Assembly: GCA_049599735.1 (NCBI GenBank)
Contig: JBMYOX010000001.1
Coordinates: 124,001 to 188,000, forward strand
DNA length: 64,000 nt
Reading direction: 5' to 3'
From: Pontibacterium sp049599735
GTDB lineage: Bacteria > Pseudomonadota > Gammaproteobacteria > Pseudomonadales > Balneatricaceae
The notes beneath the pieces were generated by a model that was given only the letters and a program-made list of their open reading frames with translations, was not told the DNA's origin and ran no database searches. This document shows positions 9,801 through 19,400 of this stretch, in pieces. Every line of letters begins with the position of its first letter. The stretch's first letter is position 1. A program made the position numbers and the translations under genes.

Positions 9801-10298
9801 TTATTTTAAAAAATCTTCAAAGAAATAAGCAACTAATTCATGACGCCCCGATAAACCCGCTTTTTTATAGACACCGGAAGCCTGCTGCCGCACCGTTTTT
9901 TCTTTGGTATCGCGCATCACGGCAATCTCGGCCAGTGTCAGGCCTTTTAAAAGCAGCAACGCCACTTCTTTTTCGCTGGGTGTCATTAACCAATCATTAA
10001 ACTGATCCTGGATGATTTTTGACAGATCACCCACCAACTTTTCCGATTTCTGTTTTGTATGGGAAAGGCTGTCACGGGTATGGCTAAGTTCGTGTTTAAT
10101 CTTCTGCAAATTAGCCTGCTGTCGGCAGACAAAACGCACCAGTATGCCGAGCCCGGTCAGCGCAATAAATGCAACACAAAGCTCAACTACGGCGTGACTA
10201 TCACCTTGCATCAATTCCTCATAATCCGTTACAAGGTCTGCAGAGGTCATAATTAATATAAATAAAAACAGGATAATACTCAGAATAGCAGGGTTCAT
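9801..10298 (-). CDS. Membrane-anchored LuxR-type helix-turn-helix regulator
   Basis: This 165-residue protein has two hydrophobic segments (about residues 4-20 and 38-58), then a charged heptad-like stretch (about 60-100) likely to form a coiled coil, then a C-terminal LuxR/GerE-type DNA-binding domain. The latter shows TPSEKEVALLLLKGLT and LAEIAVMRDTKEKTVRQQ, followed by VYKKAGLSGRHEL. There is no receiver or autoinducer-binding domain, so any signal would have to enter through the membrane segments or dimerisation. It is the first gene of a leftward series leading into the methyltransferase and assembly-line genes and is divergent from the sulfide dehydrogenase pair. Either set could be its target. 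Proteins with this layout exist in marine gammaproteobacteria, but I know no characterised close relative. Confidence 0.78.
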   Translation of the reverse strand: MNPAILSIILFLFILIMTSADLVTDYEELMQGDSHAVVELCVAFIALTGLGILVRFVCRQQANLQKIKHELSHTRDSLSHTKQKSEKLVGDLSKIIQDQFNDWLMTPSEKEVALLLLKGLTLAEIAVMRDTKEKTVRQQASGVYKKAGLSGRHELVAYFFEDFLK

Positions 10299-10433
10299 AA
10301 AACATACTTCTTAGTATTTTCAATAAGTTAGCCGCATAGTACATATGTCCCAAAGGACGCATGCCCAATGCAAAGGAAGAAATAGAACCGGTAAAGTCCG
10401 TCAAATACAACACAATAAATGATGGAGGTAGCC

Positions 10434-11486
10434 ATGGAAAGCCCGATAGACTTACAACGTAAAACACTCATCCCTGTGTTTTCCGGTTTACTGCTCTTAA
10501 CAGGCTGCGGCGGCGGAGGTAACAGTACCAGCGCAACAGGTAACGATAATGATAACAGCACGGTCGCAGGCGTAACCTCCGAGCGGGTTGAGATAACAGG
10601 CACTGTACCTGGCACACTGATTGAGGCTTTGTGTGATAACGGTAGCTACTATCAGACCAGTTCGGAAAAAAACGGTAGCAGCCGACACCCTTTTACACTC
10701 AGCCTGCCCGCAAACCTGAGTTGCCGACTCATTATGACAACCAACGAAACAGATCCCGACCCCCTGAACCATATTATTACGCCTATTGTGCTAAACAACG
10801 GCACGTCCAGCAGTACAACCTTTAATTCATCAGCATCATTTGACTTAGGTTACGTAGCGCTGGAAACCCAAAACACCTTCGGCGTCCAGGCACCGCTCAC
10901 ACATCGCTTGAGTAGCATCGGATTTAAGTTAATCGACAGCTCGTTTGACCCCATTGACAGCGATAACAATCAGATACCTGACTGGTATGAAGACCATGAC
11001 GGTGACGGCCTGATCAGCAAATATGATACGGATGAGGGCCTCGACGATGATGCTGACCATGATGGCATTATCAACCGATATGATCAGGATGATGATAACG
11101 ACGGCCTGCCCGACAGTGAAGATCACGACGATGATAACGATGGCATCAGTGATGCCGATGATGCCGATAGCGATCAAAACATCTATGCCACAACCACACC
11201 CATTACACCGGTCTCGGCTTACCAAATTAAAACAGGCCAGCTATTAGGCGCTCAGTGTGCTCAGTGCCACGGCACGAACGGTGTATCTGTCAGTGGATTT
11301 GACAGTCTGAACGGTAGCAATGAGATCACTGAAGAAATGCTGCAGATACAGCGGGGTGATGAAGCACCCATCATGCAGGCACAGGCGCACGGTTACACCC
11401 TGGCTGAAATCACTGCCATGAATCAATTTTTTTCAAGCTTAAGCAGGTCGGCAGGATCTGATAACGATGACCAGGATGATGACTGA
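10434..11486 (+). CDS. Lipoprotein c-type cytochrome with calcium-type Asp repeats (FccA-like subunit)
   Basis: I start the gene at ATG 10434 because GGAGG lies five bases before it, giving 350 residues. The N-terminus is a lipoprotein signal with lipobox LTGC followed by a glycine-rich linker. Residues about 170-245 are thrombospondin-type-3-like repeats of the D-x-D-x-D-G kind (DHDGDGLIS, DADHDGIIN, DDDNDGLPD, DDDNDGISD), expected to bind calcium. A single haem c site CAQCH begins at residue 275, with methionines further on as candidate axial ligands. The C-terminus is a short acidic tail. It precedes an FccB-like flavoprotein by 14 bp, so it probably accepts the electrons taken from sulfide. 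Classic FccA is a small soluble mono- or dihaem cytochrome, so the lipid anchor and aspartate-repeat stalk are unusual. Confidence 0.8.
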   Translation: MESPIDLQRKTLIPVFSGLLLLTGCGGGGNSTSATGNDNDNSTVAGVTSERVEITGTVPGTLIEALCDNGSYYQTSSEKNGSSRHPFTLSLPANLSCRLIMTTNETDPDPLNHIITPIVLNNGTSSSTTFNSSASFDLGYVALETQNTFGVQAPLTHRLSSIGFKLIDSSFDPIDSDNNQIPDWYEDHDGDGLISKYDTDEGLDDDADHDGIINRYDQDDDNDGLPDSEDHDDDNDGISDADDADSDQNIYATTTPITPVSAYQIKTGQLLGAQCAQCHGTNGVSVSGFDSLNGSNEITEEMLQIQRGDEAPIMQAQAHGYTLAEITAMNQFFSSLSRSAGSDNDDQDDD

Positions 11487-11500
11487 GGGAGTCTCTGATA

Positions 11501-12760
11501 ATGAATAAGCCAAAGATGGAACGCAGACAGTTTATAAAGCTTTTAGGGGCTGGCAGCCTGGTAGCACTGGCACCGCCATTAGCGCGTGCGGCAACCACAC
11601 CGCATGTTATTGTGGTCGGTGGTGGTTTTGCCGGTGCAACTTGTGCCAAATACCTGAAGTTATGGGGCGGCACCTCGGTACAAGTGACTTTGATAGAAGA
11701 AAATCCAAATTATGTCTCACCGATTCTGAGTAATCTGATCTTAACCGGTGACCAGACAGTGTCCGACCTGACATTTGGCTATCAGCCCTTAAAAGATCGA
11801 TATGGCCTGCAAATCGTACATGGTCGGGTTGATGGCATAGCCACAGGCGCACAAACCGTCACGCTAAATACGGGACAAGTGCTGAGTTACGACCGTCTGG
11901 TGCTGGCACCGGGTATCGATTTTATCGCGGCCCCCGGCCACGACTTCGACAAAATACCTCATGCCTGGCAGGCCGGGGCACAAACCACGTTGCTTAAAAA
12001 CCAGCTGGATGCCATGCCCTCAGGCGGGCATTTTGTAATGAGTATTCCCCGCGCTCCTTATCGTTGCCCGCCGGGACCTTATGAAAGAGCCTGTGTCGTT
12101 GCTGATAATCTGCTGAAAAAGGGCATGGCCTATCAAATCACCGTACTGGACGGCAATGACGATATCATCGTCGAACGGGACACCTTTGGTGATAAATTTG
12201 CCCAGTACGGTATTGATTACCGCCCGGGTTGTACCGTTACCTCGGTCAACGCGGATAACCGCAGCCTCGCTTTTACAGATCCGGTGGGTAATACAGAAAC
12301 ACTCAGTGCGGATGTGCTCAACGTAATTCCGCCTCAAAAGGCCGGTGAAGCCATCTTTACCGCCGGAGTCAACAACGGTAACTGGGCCCCGGTTTCTGTC
12401 TTAAGCTACGAATCACAAATCAAAAGCAACGTACATATAATCGGCGATGCTCAGGGCAGCGGTCAGCCAAAAGCCGGGCATATTGGCAACTCAGAGGCAA
12501 AAGTCTGTGCCGATGCTATCTTACGTTTGCTCAGTGGCCGACAACCAGACCCATCTCCCAAAACCAATTCCGCCTGTTACAGTCCGGTTTCCAGAAATAC
12601 GGCAAGCTGGTTAACCGCCGTTTATGAATACAACAGCAGCACACAGGCGATGCAGCCTGTTCAAGGCGCAGGTTACCCGGCATCAGGGGCACCCAGTGCA
12701 GAAAACTATCGTCATATGTTTGACTGGTCAGAAAACCTGTTCGCAGATACGTTTGCTTAA
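11501..12760 (+). CDS. fccB: Flavocytochrome c sulfide dehydrogenase, flavoprotein subunit (FccB-like)
   Basis: This 419-residue protein has a twin-arginine export signal (RRQFIKLLGAGS ending ARA), so it is folded in the cytoplasm and exported with FAD. It then shows the FAD-binding VIVVGGGFAGATCAKYL and an acidic IEEN strand end. Cys189 in RCPPGPYERAC and Cys359 in SACYSPV fit the redox-active cysteine pair of FccB and sulfide:quinone reductase relatives. The C-terminal segment with HIIGDAQGSGQPKAGHIGNSE is the second FAD motif. The reaction is oxidation of sulfide to sulfur or polysulfide in the periplasm, with electrons passing to the cytochrome encoded 14 bp upstream. Length matches the family. 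A hairpin terminator follows. Confidence 0.9.
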   Translation: MNKPKMERRQFIKLLGAGSLVALAPPLARAATTPHVIVVGGGFAGATCAKYLKLWGGTSVQVTLIEENPNYVSPILSNLILTGDQTVSDLTFGYQPLKDRYGLQIVHGRVDGIATGAQTVTLNTGQVLSYDRLVLAPGIDFIAAPGHDFDKIPHAWQAGAQTTLLKNQLDAMPSGGHFVMSIPRAPYRCPPGPYERACVVADNLLKKGMAYQITVLDGNDDIIVERDTFGDKFAQYGIDYRPGCTVTSVNADNRSLAFTDPVGNTETLSADVLNVIPPQKAGEAIFTAGVNNGNWAPVSVLSYESQIKSNVHIIGDAQGSGQPKAGHIGNSEAKVCADAILRLLSGRQPDPSPKTNSACYSPVSRNTASWLTAVYEYNSSTQAMQPVQGAGYPASGAPSAENYRHMFDWSENLFADTFA

Positions 12761-12800
12761 TCTTTGGTTTAATCACCAGACCTGATACGTTTAATCGATA

Positions 12801-12834
12801 AAAAACAGGCAGCCTGTCGGGCTGCCTGTTTTTT
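12801..12834. terminator. Bidirectional intrinsic terminator between fccB and nadE
   Basis: A near-perfect stem (ACAGGCAGCC pairing with GGCTGCCTGT around a short TGTC-type loop) is flanked by A and T runs. It sits between two convergent genes and can end transcription from both sides. Confidence 0.9.
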
Positions 12835-12859
12835 ATAAATTTAGCTTAACCGGCAAGCT

Positions 12860-13645
12860 TTATGCCTTCAGCTCAGCGGGCAATTCACACACCGGTATAG
12901 GATCCATTTTGTGCTGATTCGCCCGATTTAAACGGCGATAAATAGCCAGCACTGTTGCCTGACGCTCAGATAAAGTTGCTTCATCACCCTCAAAGCACAT
13001 GGCCCATTCCAGCTCAGGGTAGCTGGCACCAATCTGGTCTTCATCGGTGCGATCATCACCCCAGAGGCCGTCCGTAGGCGCTGCCTGTAGAATCGCGTCA
13101 TTCACACCCAGCTCGCGGCCCAGCGCATAAACTTCGGTTTTCACCAGGTCAGCAATCGGGCTCAAGTCCACACCACCATCACCGTATTTGGTGAAAAAGC
13201 CGATGCCAAAATCTTCAACCTTATTACCGGTGCCTACCACCAGTGAATTATGCAGGGCGGCAAAATAATACAGTGTGCTCATACGCAAACGCGCCCGGGT
13301 ATTCACCAATGGCATCTGCGGATCCAGTTCATCAGGCACCACCGGCAGTGCTTCCAGAAAACGATCGAACACGCTGGAAAGATTCACCTCAACATCGCTG
13401 ACATTAGGGTATTGCTGTTTCAGAAATTCAATATGTTCACGGGCACGGGATATCTGATCCGGGTGCTGGTGAATCGGCATTTCAACACAAATCAACGGAT
13501 AACCCGTGCGGGCAGCCAGGGTTGAGGACACGGCTGAATCAATGCCACCGGAAATGCCAATCACAAAACCCGTACAGGGTGAGTTATCAATATAGGTTTT
13601 TAACCAGTGGGTAATATAATCCAGGGTGGCTACAGTATTCATCAT
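12860..13645 (-). CDS. nadE: NAD(+) synthetase, ammonia-dependent
   Basis: The gene encodes about 261 residues when started at the ATG at 13645, which has AAGGA four bases upstream; a second ATG follows at once. Longer upstream starts would add an unrelated hydrophobic leader. The adenylating P-loop ISGGIDSAV is at about residues 32-40. Other family features are GTGNKVEDFGIGFFTKYGDGG and the downstream acidic DGLWGDDRTDEDQIG. There is no glutaminase domain, so ammonia is the expected nitrogen donor for converting nicotinic acid adenine dinucleotide to NAD in the cytoplasm. It is convergent with fccB and stands alone. Confidence 0.93.
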   Translation of the reverse strand: MMNTVATLDYITHWLKTYIDNSPCTGFVIGISGGIDSAVSSTLAARTGYPLICVEMPIHQHPDQISRAREHIEFLKQQYPNVSDVEVNLSSVFDRFLEALPVVPDELDPQMPLVNTRARLRMSTLYYFAALHNSLVVGTGNKVEDFGIGFFTKYGDGGVDLSPIADLVKTEVYALGRELGVNDAILQAAPTDGLWGDDRTDEDQIGASYPELEWAMCFEGDEATLSERQATVLAIYRRLNRANQHKMDPIPVCELPAELKA

Positions 13646-13835
13646 GCGTTCCTTGTGAGTCAGAGACTGTCGACAGGGCGATAGAAGGGGACAGCCGCCT
13701 AAGCGTAACGTGAAAAGACAAAGAGTCAATAACAGGAGCTTTCCGAATCAGGCTGTGCGCTCTGTTCTGATTGTACTAATTTCAGAAACACTTATAGTGC
13801 CTTTATACCTGATTCCTGAACCTATTCTGGCTGTT

Positions 13836-14978
13836 ATGTATCCTGCTTTGATTCGCTGCCTGTTAACTGTTTGTCTGCTGGTAGGTGCCACATCTGGCCT
13901 GGCCCATCAGAATTTTGAGTCTTATCTGTACCTTGACCTGACAGCCGAACCCCAACTTCGCTGGGAAATAGAGACCCGTAATTTTGAGACTTTATTTCAG
14001 CTGGATGATAACGGTAATGAAATTATCAGCTGGTCGGAAATACGCCATCATCAGGCTGAGTTACTTAACTATGCAAAGCCTACGATCCGCCTGATCTATA
14101 ATGGCACTGAGCTGAACCTGCAGTTTGGAGAAACAGAGGTTAAAAGGCTGTCTGACCAAACTTACCTCGCTATAGAAATACTGGGCCTGCCACAGGAAAA
14201 ACCACACAGCCTGCAACTGAAGTATGAGCTTTTTTTTGATATTGACCCTCAGCAAAAAGGCCTGTTTAAATTAAAACAGCACAATCAGGAAACGGTTTAT
14301 ATACTGACACCTGATCTGCGCTCGATCACTGTTGAAGTGGGCAACAGGCCACTGTTAGAAACCGTACAACGCTTTGTCCGGGAAGGAATGCAGCATATTC
14401 TCTCAGGCTATGATCACCTGGCCTTTCTGCTGATGCTGGTGGTGGCCGGCTCAGGGCAGCAAAGGCGGCTTGTTACAGTCTGGCAAAACACCCGGCCACT
14501 TATAAAAACCGTCACTGCTTTCAGCATTGCTCATTCCGTAACGCTGGCCCTGACAGCCACTCATACCCTGATGATTCCCCCGGCAACCGTGGAGCTATTC
14601 ATCGCGGTGACGGTCTTACTGGCCGCTATAGCTAATTTACTGGGTAAAGCCGCCGTTCTTTCCTGGCAGGTCGCTTTTATTTTTGGCCTGATTCATGGTT
14701 TTGGTTTTGCCGGTGCCCTGGAAGCCATGAACCTTTCAGACTACAACTTTATTACCCTGATGCTGAGCTTCAACCTGGGTGTGGAGCTGGGGCAGTTGCT
14801 GATGGTCATTGCAATTGTGACAATTTTTGTCCTGTTACGGCGTAAAAAAATCATCTACACTTATTTTTTAAGTGCCTGCTCAACAATCACTCTGATCCTT
14901 TCTTTTTACTGGATTATCGACAGGGCCCCGGCGTTTAGTAGTTTATTAGTACCTATACGCTTGTTATCTTTGTACTGA
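13836..14978 (+). CDS. HupE/UreJ-like membrane protein with periplasmic EF-hand-like domain
   Basis: I prefer the ATG at 13836 (380 residues) because it gives a clean signal peptide ending GLAHQ; the frame extends upstream to a GTG at 13710. An exported domain of about 180 residues contains a 12-residue EF-hand-type loop at 57-68 (DDNGNEIISWSE, ligand positions D, N, N, S, E). The C-terminal half has about six membrane helices. It carries HupE/UreJ-type motifs: EGMQHILSGYDHLAFLL, AFSIAHSVTLAL, VELFIA and FGLIHGFGFAGAL, rich in His and Asp that may bind metal. HupE/UreJ proteins are linked to nickel or cobalt uptake, but no hydrogenase or urease gene is in view, so the substrate is unknown. 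Confidence 0.8.
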   Translation: MYPALIRCLLTVCLLVGATSGLAHQNFESYLYLDLTAEPQLRWEIETRNFETLFQLDDNGNEIISWSEIRHHQAELLNYAKPTIRLIYNGTELNLQFGETEVKRLSDQTYLAIEILGLPQEKPHSLQLKYELFFDIDPQQKGLFKLKQHNQETVYILTPDLRSITVEVGNRPLLETVQRFVREGMQHILSGYDHLAFLLMLVVAGSGQQRRLVTVWQNTRPLIKTVTAFSIAHSVTLALTATHTLMIPPATVELFIAVTVLLAAIANLLGKAAVLSWQVAFIFGLIHGFGFAGALEAMNLSDYNFITLMLSFNLGVELGQLLMVIAIVTIFVLLRRKKIIYTYFLSACSTITLILSFYWIIDRAPAFSSLLVPIRLLSLY

Positions 14979-15037
14979 ACCGGCGTAGCACAACAGACGC
15001 TGAATTAAATTCACATACAGGTTCCAGGGCTGAATCC

Positions 15038-16411
15038 ATGATCGAATTCCAGAAAACACTGCGTCAAACAGATAGCTGCCTGATTTCGGGCGGACGTCAA
15101 AGTGGCAAACTGACCCTGGTCTTTTTATTACTGGAACTGGAGGGCTGCACCAGCACCGCCATTATCACACCTTTCGGGAAACGCATATCTGATAAAAAAA
15201 TTGCCCAGGTACGCGAGCTTGGGACTGGCATGGCCAACCCTATCAGCCAGGTGGATGTCACTTACCTGAAGGACGGCTGGCAGTCGCTGAAAAACACCCT
15301 GGGTTATGAATTTATCCTTGAGGATCTTAAACGGATTATCCAGCAGGCCACTGCGGAGGCGGTGATCATACACCGCATTGATGAATTCTTTGATATTCAG
15401 GACCGGAATCAGATTGCACCTTTTATGGCAACTATCAGCGCCGCTGCGCAGGAAGCTGGAAAAACACTGTTTATCACCCTGCAAAATAACGATGATCACC
15501 GGCATATTTTTTCCGAACAGGTTGAAAAACATATCGACCTGGAGCTCAATATCGACCGCTCTTCCAAAAGTGCCATGATCCGTGATGTTGATGTGCTCTA
15601 CTCTGTTCTGCCTATACACCACCCGCACTTCTCCTCTGTCAGAGGCAGCAACGATGCACTTCACCTGCTGATGGAAAACACGCGCAAAAAAACAACTCAC
15701 GATGCTGAACGCAATATTCTCCTGATTACCGCCGACGAGGCCACAAAAGGGCGCCTGGATTACCTGTTTCGACACCCTAACTGCATCCTGGAAACCATTG
15801 CACCGGACCTCTCCGCAATCGTTACCAAAATCATGACCCGGCCGGACCTGATCATTTACTACTCAGAAGATGCCATTGCGCTTGATATCCATGAAATTGC
15901 CCGGGATAACGAATTAAAACTACTCAGAATCAGTAACCATGATTACGTACGTAAACTGGATAAATTAAGAGCGGTTCAGCAGGGCTATTTTGATCTTCTG
16001 GAGCAGGATTATTTTATTGAGGATCTGGTGCTGTCTATTGAACGCGCCCTGGGCATCGATTTTTACTCCTTTGAATTCAACAATATTCCAAACGAAACCC
16101 ACTATTTTGAGCGTAGCGACCTGTTCGAGAAACTGATCCGAATGTTTGTCGAACACAGCCTGTACTTCAGTGTATTTACTTTCAAAATGGGCAAGTTCAG
16201 CTCACAGGCAAAACAGCAAATTCTTTTAAGCCGACCTTATGATGCGGTTTATTATGATGAAAACAGCAAAATCATGAAGTTTTTTGCACCTAATATGATG
16301 CCTTATAATGCACATCAGATTGAGGCAAAAGTAAAAGCATTCGATGCACATGCCCGGTTACTGGAAGTTGAAGAGGCCTGTCAGTTCCTGACCGATAAAA
16401 AACAGAAATGA
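15038..16411 (+). CDS. BcsE-like regulator: RecA-like, receiver-like and degenerate GGDEF domain with RxxD
   Basis: This 457-residue cytoplasmic protein is the first gene of the exopolysaccharide operon. Residues about 1-210 look like a RecA/KaiC-type fold with a degenerate Walker A (SGGRQSGKLT). Residues about 225-310 resemble a receiver domain without a normal phospho-acceptor set (NILLITADE near the start). Residues about 320-440 resemble a GGDEF domain. Arg399-Pro-Tyr-Asp402 forms an RxxD motif, and exactly five residues later, where GGDEF should stand, the sequence reads ENSKI. This spacing matches the inhibitory site of diguanylate cyclases. It therefore looks like an inactive cyclase used as a cyclic-di-GMP receptor, as in BcsE (RecA-like, REC-like, GGDEF-like) and PelD. 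Its stop overlaps the next start. The domain reading is by eye. Confidence 0.7.
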   Translation: MIEFQKTLRQTDSCLISGGRQSGKLTLVFLLLELEGCTSTAIITPFGKRISDKKIAQVRELGTGMANPISQVDVTYLKDGWQSLKNTLGYEFILEDLKRIIQQATAEAVIIHRIDEFFDIQDRNQIAPFMATISAAAQEAGKTLFITLQNNDDHRHIFSEQVEKHIDLELNIDRSSKSAMIRDVDVLYSVLPIHHPHFSSVRGSNDALHLLMENTRKKTTHDAERNILLITADEATKGRLDYLFRHPNCILETIAPDLSAIVTKIMTRPDLIIYYSEDAIALDIHEIARDNELKLLRISNHDYVRKLDKLRAVQQGYFDLLEQDYFIEDLVLSIERALGIDFYSFEFNNIPNETHYFERSDLFEKLIRMFVEHSLYFSVFTFKMGKFSSQAKQQILLSRPYDAVYYDENSKIMKFFAPNMMPYNAHQIEAKVKAFDAHARLLEVEEACQFLTDKKQK

Positions 16412-19400
16412 ATATCCGGATCCTTGCCCTGGCAGCCCTGCTGTTTTCAGGTTTTAGTTTCTCAGCCCTTGAGCTGGACACAGACTCCCTGCGGGCTATG
16501 GCGGCAGATAACCCAAAAGATGCAAAGATCCGCGTTGTGCTGGTCAGGCAGTTACTGCAACTGGGTGACAATCAGCAAGCCGCTGAGGTGCTGGAAGAAA
16601 TCAGACAGATTAACGCAGAGCATCCCGGGCTCATCACGCTGACCCGGCAACTGAGCGCCCGGCATGCCCGGCAACAGCAACTGGCCCAGGCAGGTATCGA
16701 TAATCCTTATAATCAGGATGAAGTGACCACTGCTCTTCAGGCACTGGTTCAGAACAAAAATTACGACGTACTGGACAACACACTGACCTGGCTTCACAAC
16801 CAGGCCTTTCCTCTGAGTACAGCCGGAAAACTGATCCACGCCCGTCGACTGCTGACGACCGGTCAGTACGAAGCGGCTTATCGACTTGCCCGGGAGCTGG
16901 AATCAACCGCCACACCGGACGTCAGCCGACTGCTGGCCACCAGCTGCCACCGGTTAAACAAAACGACTTGCGCCATTAAAAACTACCAACAATTATGGGC
17001 GCAGGAACACCAGCGGGCAGACGGCCTGCTGCTGGCTGAAAATTTGTTAAAAGCCCGGCGACTGAGCGAAGCACAAGTTATTTTCAAAGCGCTTCAGGCA
17101 CAAGACCCCGGGCATCCGGATATCGCCGCCCTCGGGCAGCAGCTATCCGCTCACACAACAAAAGCCACACAAACCTTAGCCGAACAATACAAACAAGCTC
17201 CCAACGCCGCTAATCTCAGAGCCCTCGCCAGCGCACTTTATAACAGCGACCAAAAAATTAAAGCATTGCGATTGCTGGATAAACACCTGAGCAGCCAGCC
17301 CCATGATGATAAAACGGCCTTACTGGCCGCTAAATATTATGCCTGGAATGCGCAATACGGCCCGGCAATTAATCATCTCAACAGCCTTAAAAACCCTGAT
17401 GCCGAATCACAGCTACTGTTAGGAAAAGTACTGGCCTGGGGCGGGCAACTGAAAAAATCGCAGGCACTTTTTGAATCCCTTTCCGATTCAGAACCCGGGG
17501 AGTCTGTTCAGCTGCAAAGCCAAATGATGCTGGGTTATATCCATCTCTGGTCGGGGAACCGTGCTGAAGCTACAAAGTACTTTGAGCCACTGCTCACTAA
17601 AAAAAGCCCGCACCTGGATAACCAAAAAATCAGGGAAGCAATGCTCCAGGCGCAGAAAAAGTTTGATCCGCTGATCGAATCCACACTGAAATCAATTGCT
17701 CAAAACCCAAATCAGCCTGAACTTTTATTACAGATTGCCCGCTATTATCAATTAAACGGAGAAACTGATCAGGCCATTCAGTTTTATAATCGTTACCTGA
17801 AAGCAGCCCCGAAGGACTCAGCTGCCAGGCTTGATCTGGGGCGGCTTTATGTAAAAAAACGCCAGTATAAACCCGCTTTTATTCATCTTGAACGTTACGC
17901 TTATCAACTCTACACAGCCGACTCGCTGCTGATTCTGGCAAAAAACTATCATTGGGCCGGGCAGGCACAAAACAGCCTGCGTGTACTTGAATCTTTGCTG
18001 ACGCACAGCCCTGGCCATGCTGAAGCGCTAAAGCTAAAACAAAGACTGAAAAAACAACAACCGGTTGCCATTAAACAAGGTAAAAAAGGGCGTTCAGCAG
18101 CCCTGAAAGCGGCTGACAAACTCTATTTAAAACAGGACTATAAAGCGGTTATTCCGGTTTACCGCGCTCACCTGGCTAAAGAGCCTCAGGATATGCATAC
18201 CCACCTGCGCTATGCTTTTGCACTGGCACAAACCGGCAACCACAGTACAGCAGCCAGTGAGTATTACATTGTCACACAATCTAAACTGAATTCACCCGAT
18301 ACTCAGTTTCATTATGGCTTTAACCTGGCCCGCAGTGGTAACTACCGGGAAGCCATAAAAGTCTTCAAACGCATCCAGGCCCGGTTACCCTCAGGCGAGC
18401 CGTTACCCGGCTTTCTTGATAATTTCATTCAGAACTGGGCGCAGGACTGGATGGATAAAAACTTCCGGCTTTACCGAATGAACTATAGCGATGCCTATCG
18501 CAATAACCCACGCTGGCAACGTCATAAATCCGGACTGTTCAGCAAAAACAATCAAATCAGGGTCACGCTTAAAGAGCCTGTTTTACTGAGCCGACAGCTT
18601 CGCAAAGATCGCAGTGTTGACTATAAAGTACGTTTTTTCCAGATTTATCAGGCTGACCGGCTTAAAGACAAAGGCTACAAAACCCTGGTGATTCGCTGCG
18701 CCGGTGAAGATTGTGTAATTCAGCAGGAAAGCTGGCAAAAAGGCTCCGGCAGTAATGCCAAAACCAAAGCACAACATAACCGCCTTAGAAAATTAATAGA
18801 GCAGGAGCTTATAAAATTAAAAGTTGCTTCCCTGGAAGCAGAGCCTGGCGATAAAGTTATTCATGAAATTTACATGGGGCAGGGTGTTGAGAAACGCTTA
18901 AAAGCTGAAGATCTGGTCTTTACCAAAAGCCAGGCCTCGCCGGTTACACTGGATCAGACAGACCCGACCTCGGTATTGCTCAGCCAGGACAGGCAAATTG
19001 CTTTAGTCACAGATCAGCAAACCCTGACCAGGCGAGCAGGGCTGGAATACCGCCTGTTTACCGACTCTGATAATGCCAGATACAAAATGCTTTCACTGAG
19101 TCTGGACCACCCGGCCAGCGATTATTTATTCAGCCTGAACGGCGGACCTTTCAGTTTCAAAGATAAACTTTGTGTCGGTGAAAGCGGCCTCAGCCTGGAT
19201 TTTTCGCTTCAGCGGGATAACCTGACAGCAGGCGTTTATCTGGACACTCTGGATAGTCAAACCTCACTTCTGCCTTACCTGACTAAATCCTTACCTGATA
19301 ATGCTACGCTGAAATTTTCAGCCCGAAACCTGTTTTTTGACAAACTCAGCTGCAACAGCCTGACCGGGCAGATTAAAAAATATGAAGCCGCTTACAGTCG

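Noticed and set aside
15128..15775. A 215-codon frame opposite the BcsE-like gene
   Set aside because: It has no family signal and no ribosome-binding site, and lies wholly inside a convincing gene.
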